Below, piece after piece: positions 34,382 through 45,800 of a stretch of DNA of 64,000 nucleotides. Position numbers and translations under genes: made by a program. Each line of letters begins with the position of its first letter. Positions within the stretch are counted from its first letter, which is position 1. The notes beneath the pieces are model-generated. The model had not been told where the DNA came from and did no database searches. It saw nothing but the letters and a program-made list of their open reading frames with translations. The DNA comes from Owenia fusiformis (taxonomy: Eukaryota > Annelida > Polychaeta > Sabellida > Oweniidae): assembly GCA_903813345.2 (NCBI GenBank), contig CAIIXF020000006.1, forward strand, positions 11,350,348 to 11,414,347, given 5' to 3'.

Positions 34382-35169
34382 TTAATGTGTTATGACATCA
34401 CACTGATTTTTGTCTCTGCAACTTTTTTTGGCAGAAAATATCATTTCTAGTTCAAAAATGCATAAAAACGTCGGAACTGGCTGAATATGTGAAAAATTTA
34501 TCCATTTAGGCTAGAAAGGGTTAATTTGCCCTACCCCAAATACGTCTAAATATGCTAGTCTAACTTTGCCACTGTGACGTCACAAATCTAACCTGACTAT
34601 CTCTGAGTTTATTGAAGAAAATGATACGTCTGACAAACAGCTTTCATTCCCTATATGGCACACCTTCTACTAAGAGTTGCATCATTGACTAAATCTACGA
34701 CAAAGGCCCTGTGTCCCGAGGATTTTGACTGAAATTTGGCCATTTTCGCCCAAATCTAACTAAATTGCAGTTTCCCTCACACCTGTATTTTGAAATAAAT
34801 ATTGCTACAATGTAGCAATTTGAAAATCACACATGCTTACTGTTTCTGTCGACCTGACACGTGTATCTAGCCTGTAAAAATGAAAAATCGCTACATTGTA
34901 GCAATTTCACTGAGATATGGGCCCTGAAAATCATGTAATTTTAGCAAAAAATGAAGAAATAACCTGCGATTTTGACGGAATTTCAGAGGGCTTTCTTTCA
35001 TTCCAGACCCTCCACGGGCCTCTTATGACCATTCTTATACTCACAGAATGGTTGAAAGTGATTTCAAATCATTGTTTGCCCTACGCAGAACGAAAAAATC
35101 GATTCTGTTCTCAAATTCTGCTAGAATATTGGTCTCTGGCCAACTAGCAGACAATTTTAGGCCTCATAT
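34382..35169. other. Segment between the two 472-bp repeats
   Basis: 788 bp without recognisable coding capacity, primer-binding site or polypurine tract. The pair CTACATTGTAGCAATTT / TGCTACAATGTAGCAATTT recurs near 34801 and 34890. It could be the body of a composite or terminal-repeat element. Confidence 0.5.
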
Positions 35170-35641
35170 TAAGGTATGAGTACCGTAATCCAACACCAAA
35201 TTCGAAAATTCATAACAATACTTTGCACATATGGCGTTCGTGACCAACTATAAAACGCTTACCCCCCATAGTGTTATATATCAAAATGTACCTGTTCATA
35301 TAGGGGTTCGATTGATCTACATCAAATTATAGGGAGTCAGGTTACTTTTTGAGATATCAGCGTCCATTTATTGTGACTCGCGTTTGCTACCACTTCCTCA
35401 ATTCTGATATGATAGGCAAACGCGTAGTATACATGCTCACGTCGGAACTATTTTTGACCTACATCGCTATTTTCGTAATTCAAATGAAAGTTGAACTCCT
35501 CCTCTTTATTTTGATACCAAATAGTGGCATACTAGGTACCCTAGAAGCCAACTATGGCGTTATTTAGAACAATACCACGAGTTTTTAAATGGACTATATA
35601 GGGGTCATACCTTTTGGCGGATGGATATGGAACCTCATACC
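35170..35641. repeat. 472-bp direct repeat, right copy
   Basis: Identical to 33910-34381. The identity stops sharply on both sides (TTAATG against ATAATC at the right), so it is a unit rather than part of a longer duplication. Confidence 0.95.
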
Positions 35642-35887
35642 ATAATCTTTATTTTTCAGATACAATATCAATGAGATTGCCTCCCGAGGATTCTGTACTT
35701 TATTTAGTTTGCCTTGTATATCCTTTTAACTTTGATATAGACAAAGAAACCAAACAAAATACGTTTCGTCCATGGACCACTGACTCACGCGTTTTATTCA
35801 TGTCCCGACCTACACCTGTAAACAGAACATAAAACAGTTTCTCTTGTTGTTCAATGATACATTATATTGGCGTTTTTGCATCAGCAC

Positions 35888-36177
35888 ATTGGTGTTGTTG
35901 CATCATCGATAAGAAACAGAGTGGTGTTGTTGCATCAATAGTGAGGAATTAAAACCACGAATTTATCGCTTCTTGATGATGCTACATGTATACCAATGAC
36001 AGTTTTTTAAAATATAGATCATGTGCTAACTGCATGTGTATGATTATTGAGCAACTCGTCCTAGAAATGGGTGTAAATTGGGAAAACAAAACATCGTACG
36101 AAAATCTATCACCGGAAGTCTGGCCATCTTGATGCAACAACACGGTGTTGTTGCATCACGATACCCCCCAGTGTCTA
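35888..36177. repeat. Uninterrupted GATGCAACAACACC element
   Basis: In reverse complement this runs straight through the point where the 4.36-kb transposon sits in the copy at 26333-30992 (TGCAGTTAGC at 36024-36033). It holds five TTGCATCA/TGATGCAA motifs, two of them in a 27-bp palindrome. Confidence 0.85.
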
Positions 36178-36189
36178 CAATTGCCAGTG

Positions 36190-37489
36190 CAACAAGTAAT
36201 TGATTTTGTAAGGGGACATGATAATATACGTCCATGTTGAAACATGTTTTATTAGATTCATGATTATGGTTTTGTTTTTACAATATCAAAGTTTCTTTGG
36301 CAATACAATAGGAAGGAGCATAGTAATATGACGTCAAACCAGTTGTCGACCTTAACATATACATCATAATTGAAGTCAGAATGGTGTGTTACGTCGCAAA
36401 TCACGTGGCTAGAAACACAACACATTTCCATAACAAACATCTCGAGTACTAGTCGACACAATGAAATAAATGCCGAGCTCTGCAAATTATTTTCCGAATA
36501 TTATTATTTCAAGATTATGCAGAGAAATCTATTTGTAGGTATTGTACTAGAATATAGTAGTTATTTGGTAGACAATCACGGACCTGAAGTCCATGTGACA
36601 ACGGAGGAAAAAGACGTAAGGTACAACTTGGAATAGTATTCCAAGGGTACAAACAATTTTAGGACAATGACAAATACGCGAACTGGACAATCGAACGATG
36701 CGGAAGAAGACCGGGACGAACAAGTCAGACAATAAGAACTTCAAGAGGCATAAGCTTATATAGACACCCCGTTGTGGCAAGACGTCAACATTGGAGGCAT
36801 TGGGATTGTGGATTTGATGAGCGCGGAAGAAAAATCAGACATGAAACCACTGGGAGTGCAGATATTGAGGAGACGGAAGTGATGGGGCTACAACAATTGG
36901 GATGCAGCCACTGGGGGACAGAAACAGACGAGACAGGAGCATCTGAAGAGAAAACAGAATTAACTGAGGAGAACACCAAAGCGAAGGAAAGATAGACATC
37001 TGAGACAGTAGGGACTACCCTGCGTGCAGAGTCTAGCTAATTAGCTACTAGAAGACTAGAAGACTACTACTGAAGACGAAGCTCTCTTTTAAGAAGTGAA
37101 GTCAAACGAATACAAAGGGTAGTAGGGACGGAATGCCCGGTCACCTTCATTAATCTTTTCACGCAATCCAAGGTCATAGAATCCTATACCTCGCTTGATA
37201 TTTATAAATAAAATTTCTCCGATTTCCACCATTTTCCTGTCGACAAGGTTGCCAAAAAATGTTGGTTGTCATACGATTTGGCTAAGGTTTTACAAATGAA
37301 TTTTAGCATTGCACAAAATGGAGATGTGGCCTAATTTCTTTAAAATGTCATGAAAAATGATTTAAATGACATAACTGTGTTAATCAAAGCTATTGTTAGA
37401 GAAAACCTGTCACTGGATTCAAATATGCTATCAAAAATAAAGAAAAGTCATTGACGGCTGAAATTCTGACAGATAGCCCTTCATTGTGT
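36190..37489. other. Intergenic, no gene supported
   Basis: ORFs at 36370-36636 (+), 36774-36995 (+) and opposite-strand shadows have no domain, signal peptide or convincing splice partners. The 36774 ORF is rich in E/T/R but isolated. Confidence 0.4.
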
Positions 37490-39745
37490 TTCAGATGTAA
37501 ATAAGAAGTCTATATCAGGTTCAAATGCAAATTATTTTAGTTAAGTTAGTTTCATTCCACGCATCAATTCAGTAAGAAACTGGCTACACAATCCACATAA
37601 CTTTAGTGAGAGTGCAATTTAGTGAGAAACTGGCTATACAGCCCACGTAACTGGACACTTTCATTGTGTATCAGAGGTGAATAAGAAGGTTCTTACGCAA
37701 ATAGATTTATTAAAGCATTCAAGTGTAATGACTTAGAAGCGAATTAATTTAGTTAAGTTAGTCTAATTTCATGTTGCAATTTAGTGAGAAACTGGCTATA
37801 CAGGCCACGTAACTGGACACTTTCATTGTGTATCAGACGTGATTAAGAAGCCTATGCCAGACTTAGACGCAAACCAATTTAGTTAAGTAAGTTTAATTTC
37901 ATGTAGCAATTTAGAAAGAAACTGGCTATACAGGCCACGCAACTGGACACTTTTATTGTGTATCAGACGTGAATAAGAAGCCTATGCCAGACTTAGACGC
38001 GAATTAATTTAGTTAAGTTAGTCTAATTTCATGTTGCAATTTAGTAAGAAACTGGCTATACAGGCCACGTAACTGGACACTTTCATTGTGTATCAGACGT
38101 GAATAAGAAGCCTATGCCAGGTGCTTACGCAAATAGATTTATTAAAGCATTCAAGTCTAATGACTTAGAAGCGAATTAATTTAGTTAAGTTAGTCTAATT
38201 TCATGTTGCAATTTAGTAAGAAACTGGCTATACAGGCCACGTAACTGGACACTTTCATTGTGTATCAGACGTGAATAAGAAGCCTATGCCAGACTTAGAC
38301 GCGGATTAATTTAGTTAAGTTAGTCTAATTTTATGTAGCAATTTAGTGAGAAACTGGCTATACAGGCCACGTAACTGGACACTTTTATTGTGTCAGACGT
38401 GAATAAGAAGCCTATGCCAGACTAAAAAGCGAATTAATTTAGATAAGTAAGTCTAATTTCATGTAGCAATTTAGTGAGAAACTGGCTATACAGGCCATGT
38501 AACTGGACACTTTCATTGTGTATCAGACGTGAATAAGAAGCCAATGCCAGACAAAGTCGCAAACCAATTTAATTAAGTTAGTTTAATTTCATGTAGCAAT
38601 TTAGTAAGAAAGCTTGCTATACAGGCCACGTAACTGGACACTTTTATTGTGCATCAGACGTGAATAAGAAGCCTATGCCAGACTAAGAAGCGAATTAATT
38701 TAGATAAGTAAGTCTAATTTCATGTAGCAATTTAGTGAGAAACTGGCTATACAGCCATGTAACTGGACACTTTTATTGTGTATCAGACGTGAATAAGAAG
38801 CCAATGCCAGACAAAGTCGCAAACCAATTTAATTAAGTTAGTTTAATTTCATGTAGCAATTTATTAAGGAATTTGGTAAGGAAACTGGCTATACAGGCCA
38901 CGTAACTGGACACCTTTTTGTGTATCAGACGTAAATAAGAAGCCGATGCCAGACTTAGACGCGAATTGATTTTAGTTAAGTTAGTTCAATTTTATGTAGC
39001 ATTTTAGTAGGAAACTGGCTATACAGGCCACGTAACTGTACACTTTTATTGTGCCAGACGTGAATAAGAAGCCTATGCCAGACAAAGACGCAAACTAATT
39101 TAATTAAGTTAGTCTAATTCATGTAGCAATTTAGTAAGAAACTGGCTATACAGGCCACGTAACTGGACACTTTTATTGTGTATCAGACGTGAATAAGAAG
39201 CCTACATGCCAGACTTAGACGTGAATTTATTTAGTTAAGTAAGTTTGATTTCATGTAGCAATTTACTAAGAAACTGGCTATACAGGCCACGCAACTGGAC
39301 ACTTTTATTGTGTATCAGACGTGAATAAGAAGCCTATGCCAGACTTAGACGCAAACCAATTTAGTTAAGTAAGTTTAATTTCATGTAGCAATTTAGAAAA
39401 AAACTGGCTATACAGGCTACGCAACTGGACACTTTTATTGTGTATCAGACGTGAATAAGAAGCCTATGCCAGACTTAGACGCGAATTAATTTAGTTAAGT
39501 TAGTCTAATTTCATGTACCAATTTAGTGAGGAACTGGCTATACAGGCCACGTAACTGGACACTTTCATTGTGTATCAGACGTGAATAAGAAGCCTATGCC
39601 AGACTTAGACGCGAATTAATTTGGTTAAGTTAGTCTAATTTCATGTAGCAATTTAGTGAGAAACTGGCTATACAGGCCACGTAACTGGACATTTTCATTG
39701 TGTATCAGACGTGAATAAGAAGCCTATGCCAGACTTAGACTCGAA
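37490..39745. repeat. 130-bp satellite array, about 16 units
   Basis: The block CTGGACAC...TGTATCAGACGTGAATAAG recurs at 37653, 37815, 37945, 38075, 38247, 38377, 38505, 38636, 38765, 38908, 39038, 39165, 39297, 39427, 39557 and 39687. The dominant spacing is 127-132 bp. Two long spacings (162 and 172 bp) share the extra segment AAATAGATTTATTAAAGCAT. Units are about 90% alike by eye. There is no ORF and no spacer diversity. Confidence 0.95.
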
Positions 39746-40179
39746 CTTAATGATTTAGTTAGGGATCAGGGATTATATACGGCCTTAGGAGGAAGTGACC
39801 TGTAAATTGGAAATATCCTTTCACCAAATGAATATGAAGATTGTATCATATCTTACATATATCGATTTGGGAGCTAGATCTCTTAATAGTTTAAATGTCC
39901 TGCACTAAACAACGGTAATTTATTATATTTTTTGTTATATTTATTTATTTACCTTATGTGAAACTATATAAATATGATCAGAATTGGAAGCAATAAAGAA
40001 ATATATATTTTATATAAAAGTAGCAAGACTTTCCAAAATTGCTTGGTCAATGATGGTCTATTCTAAAATCTTATAACCTGCTATTCCCCTGAATGGCATG
40101 AATGATAAAAATAGAGTACTTTTTAAAATTCCGAACGACGGTAAATAAACAGATATTCCATAATTATGAGCAACAGTGT
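39746..40179. other. Intergenic, no feature seen
   Basis: AT-rich unique-looking sequence between the satellite and the first CACTGGTG foldback element. Nothing supported. Confidence 0.4.
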
Positions 40180-40184
40180 ATATT

Positions 40185-40505
40185 CACTGGTGATCCACTC
40201 GATTACGCTGGTTACCGAAACGGTTCGTATTTCGAAAAACAGTTAAGATCTGCACTTTAAACCCATACCTTTTCTGTAACTTAAGTGAGGAAATGAATCG
40301 ACGATTCTGTTGTCTTCTGAGCTATTTTTTCGCAAACATGTGCATTTTTTAAAACATATGATACTGATACACGTTTGTGTGAAAAATGTCGTGGGGATTC
40401 TGCCTACAACGCGTGAAGTAAGGAAAAAAGAAAAATCGTACCTTCGACGTTCCGACATTTTGTTACCGAAACGAAAAACCAGCGTAATCGAGTGGATCAC
40501 CAGTG
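40185..40505. mobile_element. CACTGGTG foldback element, short copy
   Basis: The ends CACTGGTGATCCACTCGATT and its inverse at 40505 are flanked by ATATT on both sides (40180-40184 and 40506-40510). It keeps one complete internal arm, so it is 321 bp against about 540 bp for the other two copies. No transposase. Confidence 0.9.
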
Positions 40506-40510
40506 ATATT

Positions 40511-41383
40511 GGTTCTTACCTAATATTTGCCCAGGAAGTAAACGATTAGTTGATACTTTTTTCTCATTTTTCAATTAATTACATTGTTTATATAACACTG
40601 TGTAGGACACAAATTAGTTCTAAACTCCGGAACTGTAACCAGGCAACTCAGAAGTATTCCGTAACCAATGGAACAATCAAACTCTCTCGGAATCCAATAA
40701 AACCAAAGATATTATGAAAACAAAGTGACATTCGTACTAAACTCAACATTAACCAAGAGAATGTTAATCCTAGATAGTTAATATAGTTATTCCTGCTAGA
40801 GAAAAAGAGTTGCATTGAAACAGAAGCTAGGGAGGGACAGGATCTCGTAAATGCGTAACACACGCAATATTGTGTTTCTCTATAAACTACCACACTGACT
40901 CAAATCCGGATTCAGTAATTGATTGAACTAACTAAATACAGATCAAGTTGAATAAGTAAGAGTTAATTGTAAGCTAGATAAGGCATTCCATTGTTTATTT
41001 TGACGCTGTTAGTCACGTATTTTATAATTTATCCCTCGATTGTTCTCAGTAATGAGTTGAATACATAGATCTTTGGTTTCAAAGGCATCTGATCTGATTT
41101 CATTAAAAATTCATCAATCATTGTTACAAGTCTCTTAAGTTAATGTAAAAACAAACCCGGACAAATGGTACAATCGCCGCCAATTTGCATTAATATTTAA
41201 GAGACTAAGATAAAGGTAGGAGGAGAGTTTAAGAGACGAGGCAGTAAAAGTGTGATCTTGAACAACCCTGGTGAGAGCACTTCAGAGCTAACTAAGCTGT
41301 GTGTTTAGTGGATATCACTAATGTCAATTGTGTTTTATTCCTATAGACATTGTTCGTATGGAGATAACGGATGAGCAAATATA
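40511..41383. other. Intergenic, no gene supported
   Basis: No coding signal. The 40648-40893 ORF (- strand) has no domain. Confidence 0.4.
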
Positions 41384-41388
41384 TACTT

Positions 41389-41923
41389 CACTGGTGATCC
41401 ACTCGATTACGCTGGTTACCAAAACGAACCGTTTTGGTAACAAAATGTCGGAACATCGAAGGTACGATTTTTCTCGTTCCCTTATTTTACACGTTGTAGG
41501 CAGAATTCCCACGACATTTTTTAACACAAACGTGTATCAGTATCATATGTTTAAGAAATTGTACATATTTGGGAACAAATAGTTCAGAAGACAACAGAAT
41601 CGTCGATTTACTTCCTCACTTAAGTTACATAAACGGTTTCGGTTAAAAGTGCAGATCTTAACTGTTTTTCGAAAAACCGTTTATGTAACTTAAGTGAAGA
41701 AATAAATCGACGATTCTGTTGTCTTCTGAGCTATTATTTCGCAAACATGTACATTTTCTAAAACATATGATACTGATGCACGTTCTGAGAAAAAACATCG
41801 TGGGGATTCTGCCTACAACGCGTGGAATAAGGAAAAAAGAAAAATCGTGCCTTCGACGTTCCGACATTTTGTTACCAAAACGGTTCGTTTTGGTAACCAG
41901 CGTAATCGAGTGGATCACCAGTG
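41389..41923. mobile_element. CACTGGTG foldback element, full palindromic copy
   Basis: 535 bp, nearly a complete palindrome with arms of about 265 bp, flanked by TACTT on both sides (41384-41388 and 41924-41928). The arms share AGAAGACAACAGAATCGTCG and GGCAGAATCCC-type blocks with the other two copies. ORFs on both strands are arm by-products. Confidence 0.92.
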
Positions 41924-42610
41924 TACTTGCTATGTCGCAGTTAGTGACCAGCTTAGGTCTCTATGATCTCTAATCGTAGTAAATACTGCAATGAAGAATG
42001 GCTAAGATAAAATTGATATAATACTTAGATATAATCCATGGAATTTAAGCATATTAGCAAGAAATCAACATAGTACGTGGCATGCAACTGAAATTAGCGA
42101 GTTGATCCCCTTTGGATAGAATAGAAAAGAACAATACAATTTACTCATGCATATCACTCATTGAGCTGAGACCCAAGGTTATTGAAGACAGGATGTAACA
42201 AATACAAGTATCATCATAAACAAAATCCATTCGCCAATTTTCAAACAAGACACAGAACAAAACGTAGAGACCAACACAAGCATTATTCAAGGCCTACAGT
42301 ATTTGGACACAAGATAAGCAAAAAGGCGTGAAAGTAAGAGGGACGGTGTTGTACATTTGTAGGTACAAACGCAAAAAAGAACATAAAATAGTTCATACAA
42401 GGAAGTTGTACACAAGGCTAACTAGACGCCGAGAGGTCAACGAAAAGTCAAAGCAAGAGACAAGAACCCAAGATACAAGCGATACATACTTAAAACAAGG
42501 AGTCACAGTATTAAAAGAAGGCACACACTAAAGGTACTAGTACCCAAAAAGAGACCAAAGGGGCACCAAGAGGCAAGGGAACTAAACAAGCGACAACACA
42601 AGGAAGAACT

Positions 42611-42828
42611 ATGGACAGCGTAAGTAGTTACGCGATAGACTCTGGTGTGTTTGGCGCTGATCCTAACCAAAACATGAATGGTGACGTCGATCCAGCAACC
42701 CAGAAAAGGAGAATGGAGATCATAAAGGAAATCCTGGACAACTTCGATTTAGAAGAAACTAAAGAACGCTACAGATCTCTGAACAACTCCGAATATACCA
42801 TGGATGTAAACAATCTAAGTATAGACAG
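42611..42828 (+). CDS. Unrecognised gene, exon 1
   Basis: ATG in the context GAAGAACTATGGACAGC. 72 codons plus two bases. Donor ACAG|GTAAAG. An upstream short ORF at 42328-42531 could lie in the 5' leader. Confidence 0.68.
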
Positions 42829-45800
42829 GTAAAGACTCAATTACTTGGCATTTCGTCATGTCCCTTTTTCAATTCAATTTTTTTTTAATTTTGTTAAAAA
42901 GTGGACGAAAGATAAAAATGAAGAACTTGTAGAAAAGAAGGAAATGCTGATTTGCTCCAGGAGAATTCTTCCCTTTAGCTCGTATTACTTATATACCAGG
43001 TATTAGTCAGAAACTTCCCCCGGAAATTCTGGGTTTTTACTCTATTGAATTCAAAGTTCTGTTTCGATTTCCATCCTGTCTTGATTTTAGACTTGTTTTT
43101 AAAATAAACGTTATTGACATATTGGACAGGTTGGCCGTTATTAACATGAGTTATTTTTGTAGAGGTAGATTTACAGGGAAAATGTCAATAATGGCAATGA
43201 ACTACTTTATGTTTTCTACTGCGTACTTTTGATAATTGAATCTAAAGATGTTTCATCGGTTTACAGTTTATGATGTTACATGCACGTTATTTAGATTTTG
43301 AGAAATTAGATTCTGCAATTCCTTACACAATTCCACATTGACATTTACCCTATTGAGTATGCCCGGAATGTATGTTCTCTCAATTCCCAATTCTATTAAT
43401 AATGGATTAGCAACCCGGATTAATGGGCATTTTTTTCAACTAGTTATGGCCTATAACTACTCCTGTAACAATATACAACTTCATAATTTCTCCATTAGTA
43501 CTAATTAATACTACGCCAGAGTAATTAATTCTCGCACCCCCTCCATGTTATACCCAGGTAAATTTTATAAATATAATCTTGAGAAGTATCCTTTTTGGGA
43601 ACTCTTGGCTGAAATGACATTTTCTGAAGAATTAGAGCCCCTCTCTTTTTGATAAAAAAAACTAGCTGGGAACGGGTCTGTACACTTTTAGATAGTAATA
43701 TTGGTCCAAATGACAAAAACGACGTTTTGAAATTCTAAATAAAATCATCAATATGATGAAAACAAAATATAAGCAATGAACGGCATCAATAAAACAGTAT
43801 AATTTATACATATTACTGTAAGTTCCACATGTTATGTTCCCACAGATCTAGATTCGCAATGAAGTTGTAACACGCGGCTTGATTGCGACAATCTCTATAG
43901 GCCTAATTATTTGTTTCTAGATTTCTAAACTGTATCAATATATTATAGTATTGTCATGGTAACTCTTTAGTCTTATAAATGAGAAATAACGGAAGAAACA
44001 AAATGTTTTCCTTTTCACCGAATGCTACCTATTTTCCATGGAATTTGAATCATTCTTGCGACACTCATAACATGTCTTGTTTTGCAATGGTACGCAAGAC
44101 AGGACAACGATTATTGTTTTGAATAGAACTATTGAAAACGTCATGTTTATCAAGACTGTATTTATTAACAGGATCGTACACTGGTGATCCACTCGATTAC
44201 GCTGGTTACCGAAACGGTTCGTTTTAGTAACAAAATGTCGGAACGTCGAAGGTACGGCTTTTCTTTTTTCCTTATTTCACACGTGGTAGGCAGAATTCCC
44301 ACGACATTTTTAACACAAACGTGTATCAGTATCAAATGTTTAAGAAAATGTATATATTTGCGAACAAGTAGTTCAGAAGACAACAGAGTCGTCGATTTAA
44401 TTCCTCACTTAAGTTACATAAACGGTTTTTCGAAAAACGGTTAAGATCTGCACTTTTATCCTAAACCGTTTATGTAACTTAAGTGAGAAATTAAATCGAC
44501 GATTCTGTTGTCTTCTGAGCTATTTTTTCGCAAATATGTACATCTTCTAAAACATATGATGCTGATACACGTTTGTGAGAAAAAACGTCGTGGGGATTCT
44601 GCCTAGTGCCTACAACGCGTGAAATAAGGAAAACAGAAAAATCGTACCTTCGACGTTCCGACATTTTGTTACCAAAACGAACCGTTTCGGTAACCAGCGT
44701 AATCGAGCGGATCACCAGTGATCGTAGGCGCATTCGCTTGCTGCTGTTGTAGATACCGAAAACCAAGGAGGATTGGCTCCCAGAGTGCACCACCGATATT
44801 CTGTCCCATATATGGTAGCGTGACCTTTGACCTTGTTGACATGTGACAGGTTTCTTTAGCACGGAAGCCATTTTGAAACCTGTGAGGTCAAAGGTCACCG
44901 CTACCATATATGGGACAGAATATCGGTGGTGCATTCTGGGAGCCAATCCTCCTTGACCGAAAACCAAGAAAATGAATAGAAGAGAATACAAATATTATTG
45001 TTCACTTATCAGACTGGACAATGTAAGTAACCTCAGGTACGAAGGTGATACATTCCAACCAGACACTCGACCATAAAAGTTAATAATCCTCTTGAAACGT
45101 TTACAATGTCACTTATCTGCAAATATTTGGATCTCCTTATATTGATACACTTCTCTGAAAACATTGTCACAATCCATTAATCAAATGTGAAACTTCGCTT
45201 TGATATTTTGATACAAGATCCCTTCGAGATTTTATTGACTTTTACAGATTTTGTTAGCAATTATTCTAAGCCGATTGTTTGACTAAATTGTTAGTATTAA
45301 AACCAGAGTAACCAAAACAATGGCATGGCCGATAGTTGCGAAATTTCCTAAAATGCCAATACCTAAAAATGCTAAAATGCATTCAAGGCATTCAAGTTCA
45401 ATTATCACTGAGCTAAATGGAGAAAACAATTAACATCGTTATCAGCATTTTTTGCTAGAATATAAGTATTTGATCTGCACATTGGTTTTGCATATTGCCA
45501 GGTAGCACAAGGTTAGCCTGGCAATGTAGTGTTGAGTAAACAATACTAAACATGGTCTGAAGTGTTTCACCAGATAATCGTATTGCATACGCGAAGGAGG
45601 CAATCCTTTGTATACCCTAGCAACAAAAAATATGAACATAACAGAATCATGATTATATCACAAAATGATGCTTTTTATTTAACCATTGAATTGAATTCTC
45701 AAGAAAGGTCATTAGTATTTAACTAGTCATTTTTTAGGAATGCCAATTTTATTTCATATACCAATTTAAGTCTCATATTCTTGCAATCTGATATAATAAC

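Noticed and set aside
34089-35567. Duplicated 72-codon ORF
   Set aside because: The duplication comes from the identical 472-bp DNA repeats, so it is not evidence of protein selection.
33910-35641. LTR retrotransposon
   Set aside because: The repeats do not begin TG or end CA. No primer-binding site, polypurine tract or polymerase frame is seen, and no clear target duplication.
36774-36995. 73-codon E/T/R-rich ORF
   Set aside because: Isolated, with no splice partners, domain or support from the opposite end. It could be a remnant but cannot be supported.
37490-39745. CRISPR array
   Set aside because: Unit length is about 130 bp with no short repeats separated by unique spacers, and the context is eukaryotic.
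41324-44991. Several similar ORFs with VVGRIPTTF
   Set aside because: They are translations of the arms of the CACTGGTG foldback elements on both strands, not genes.
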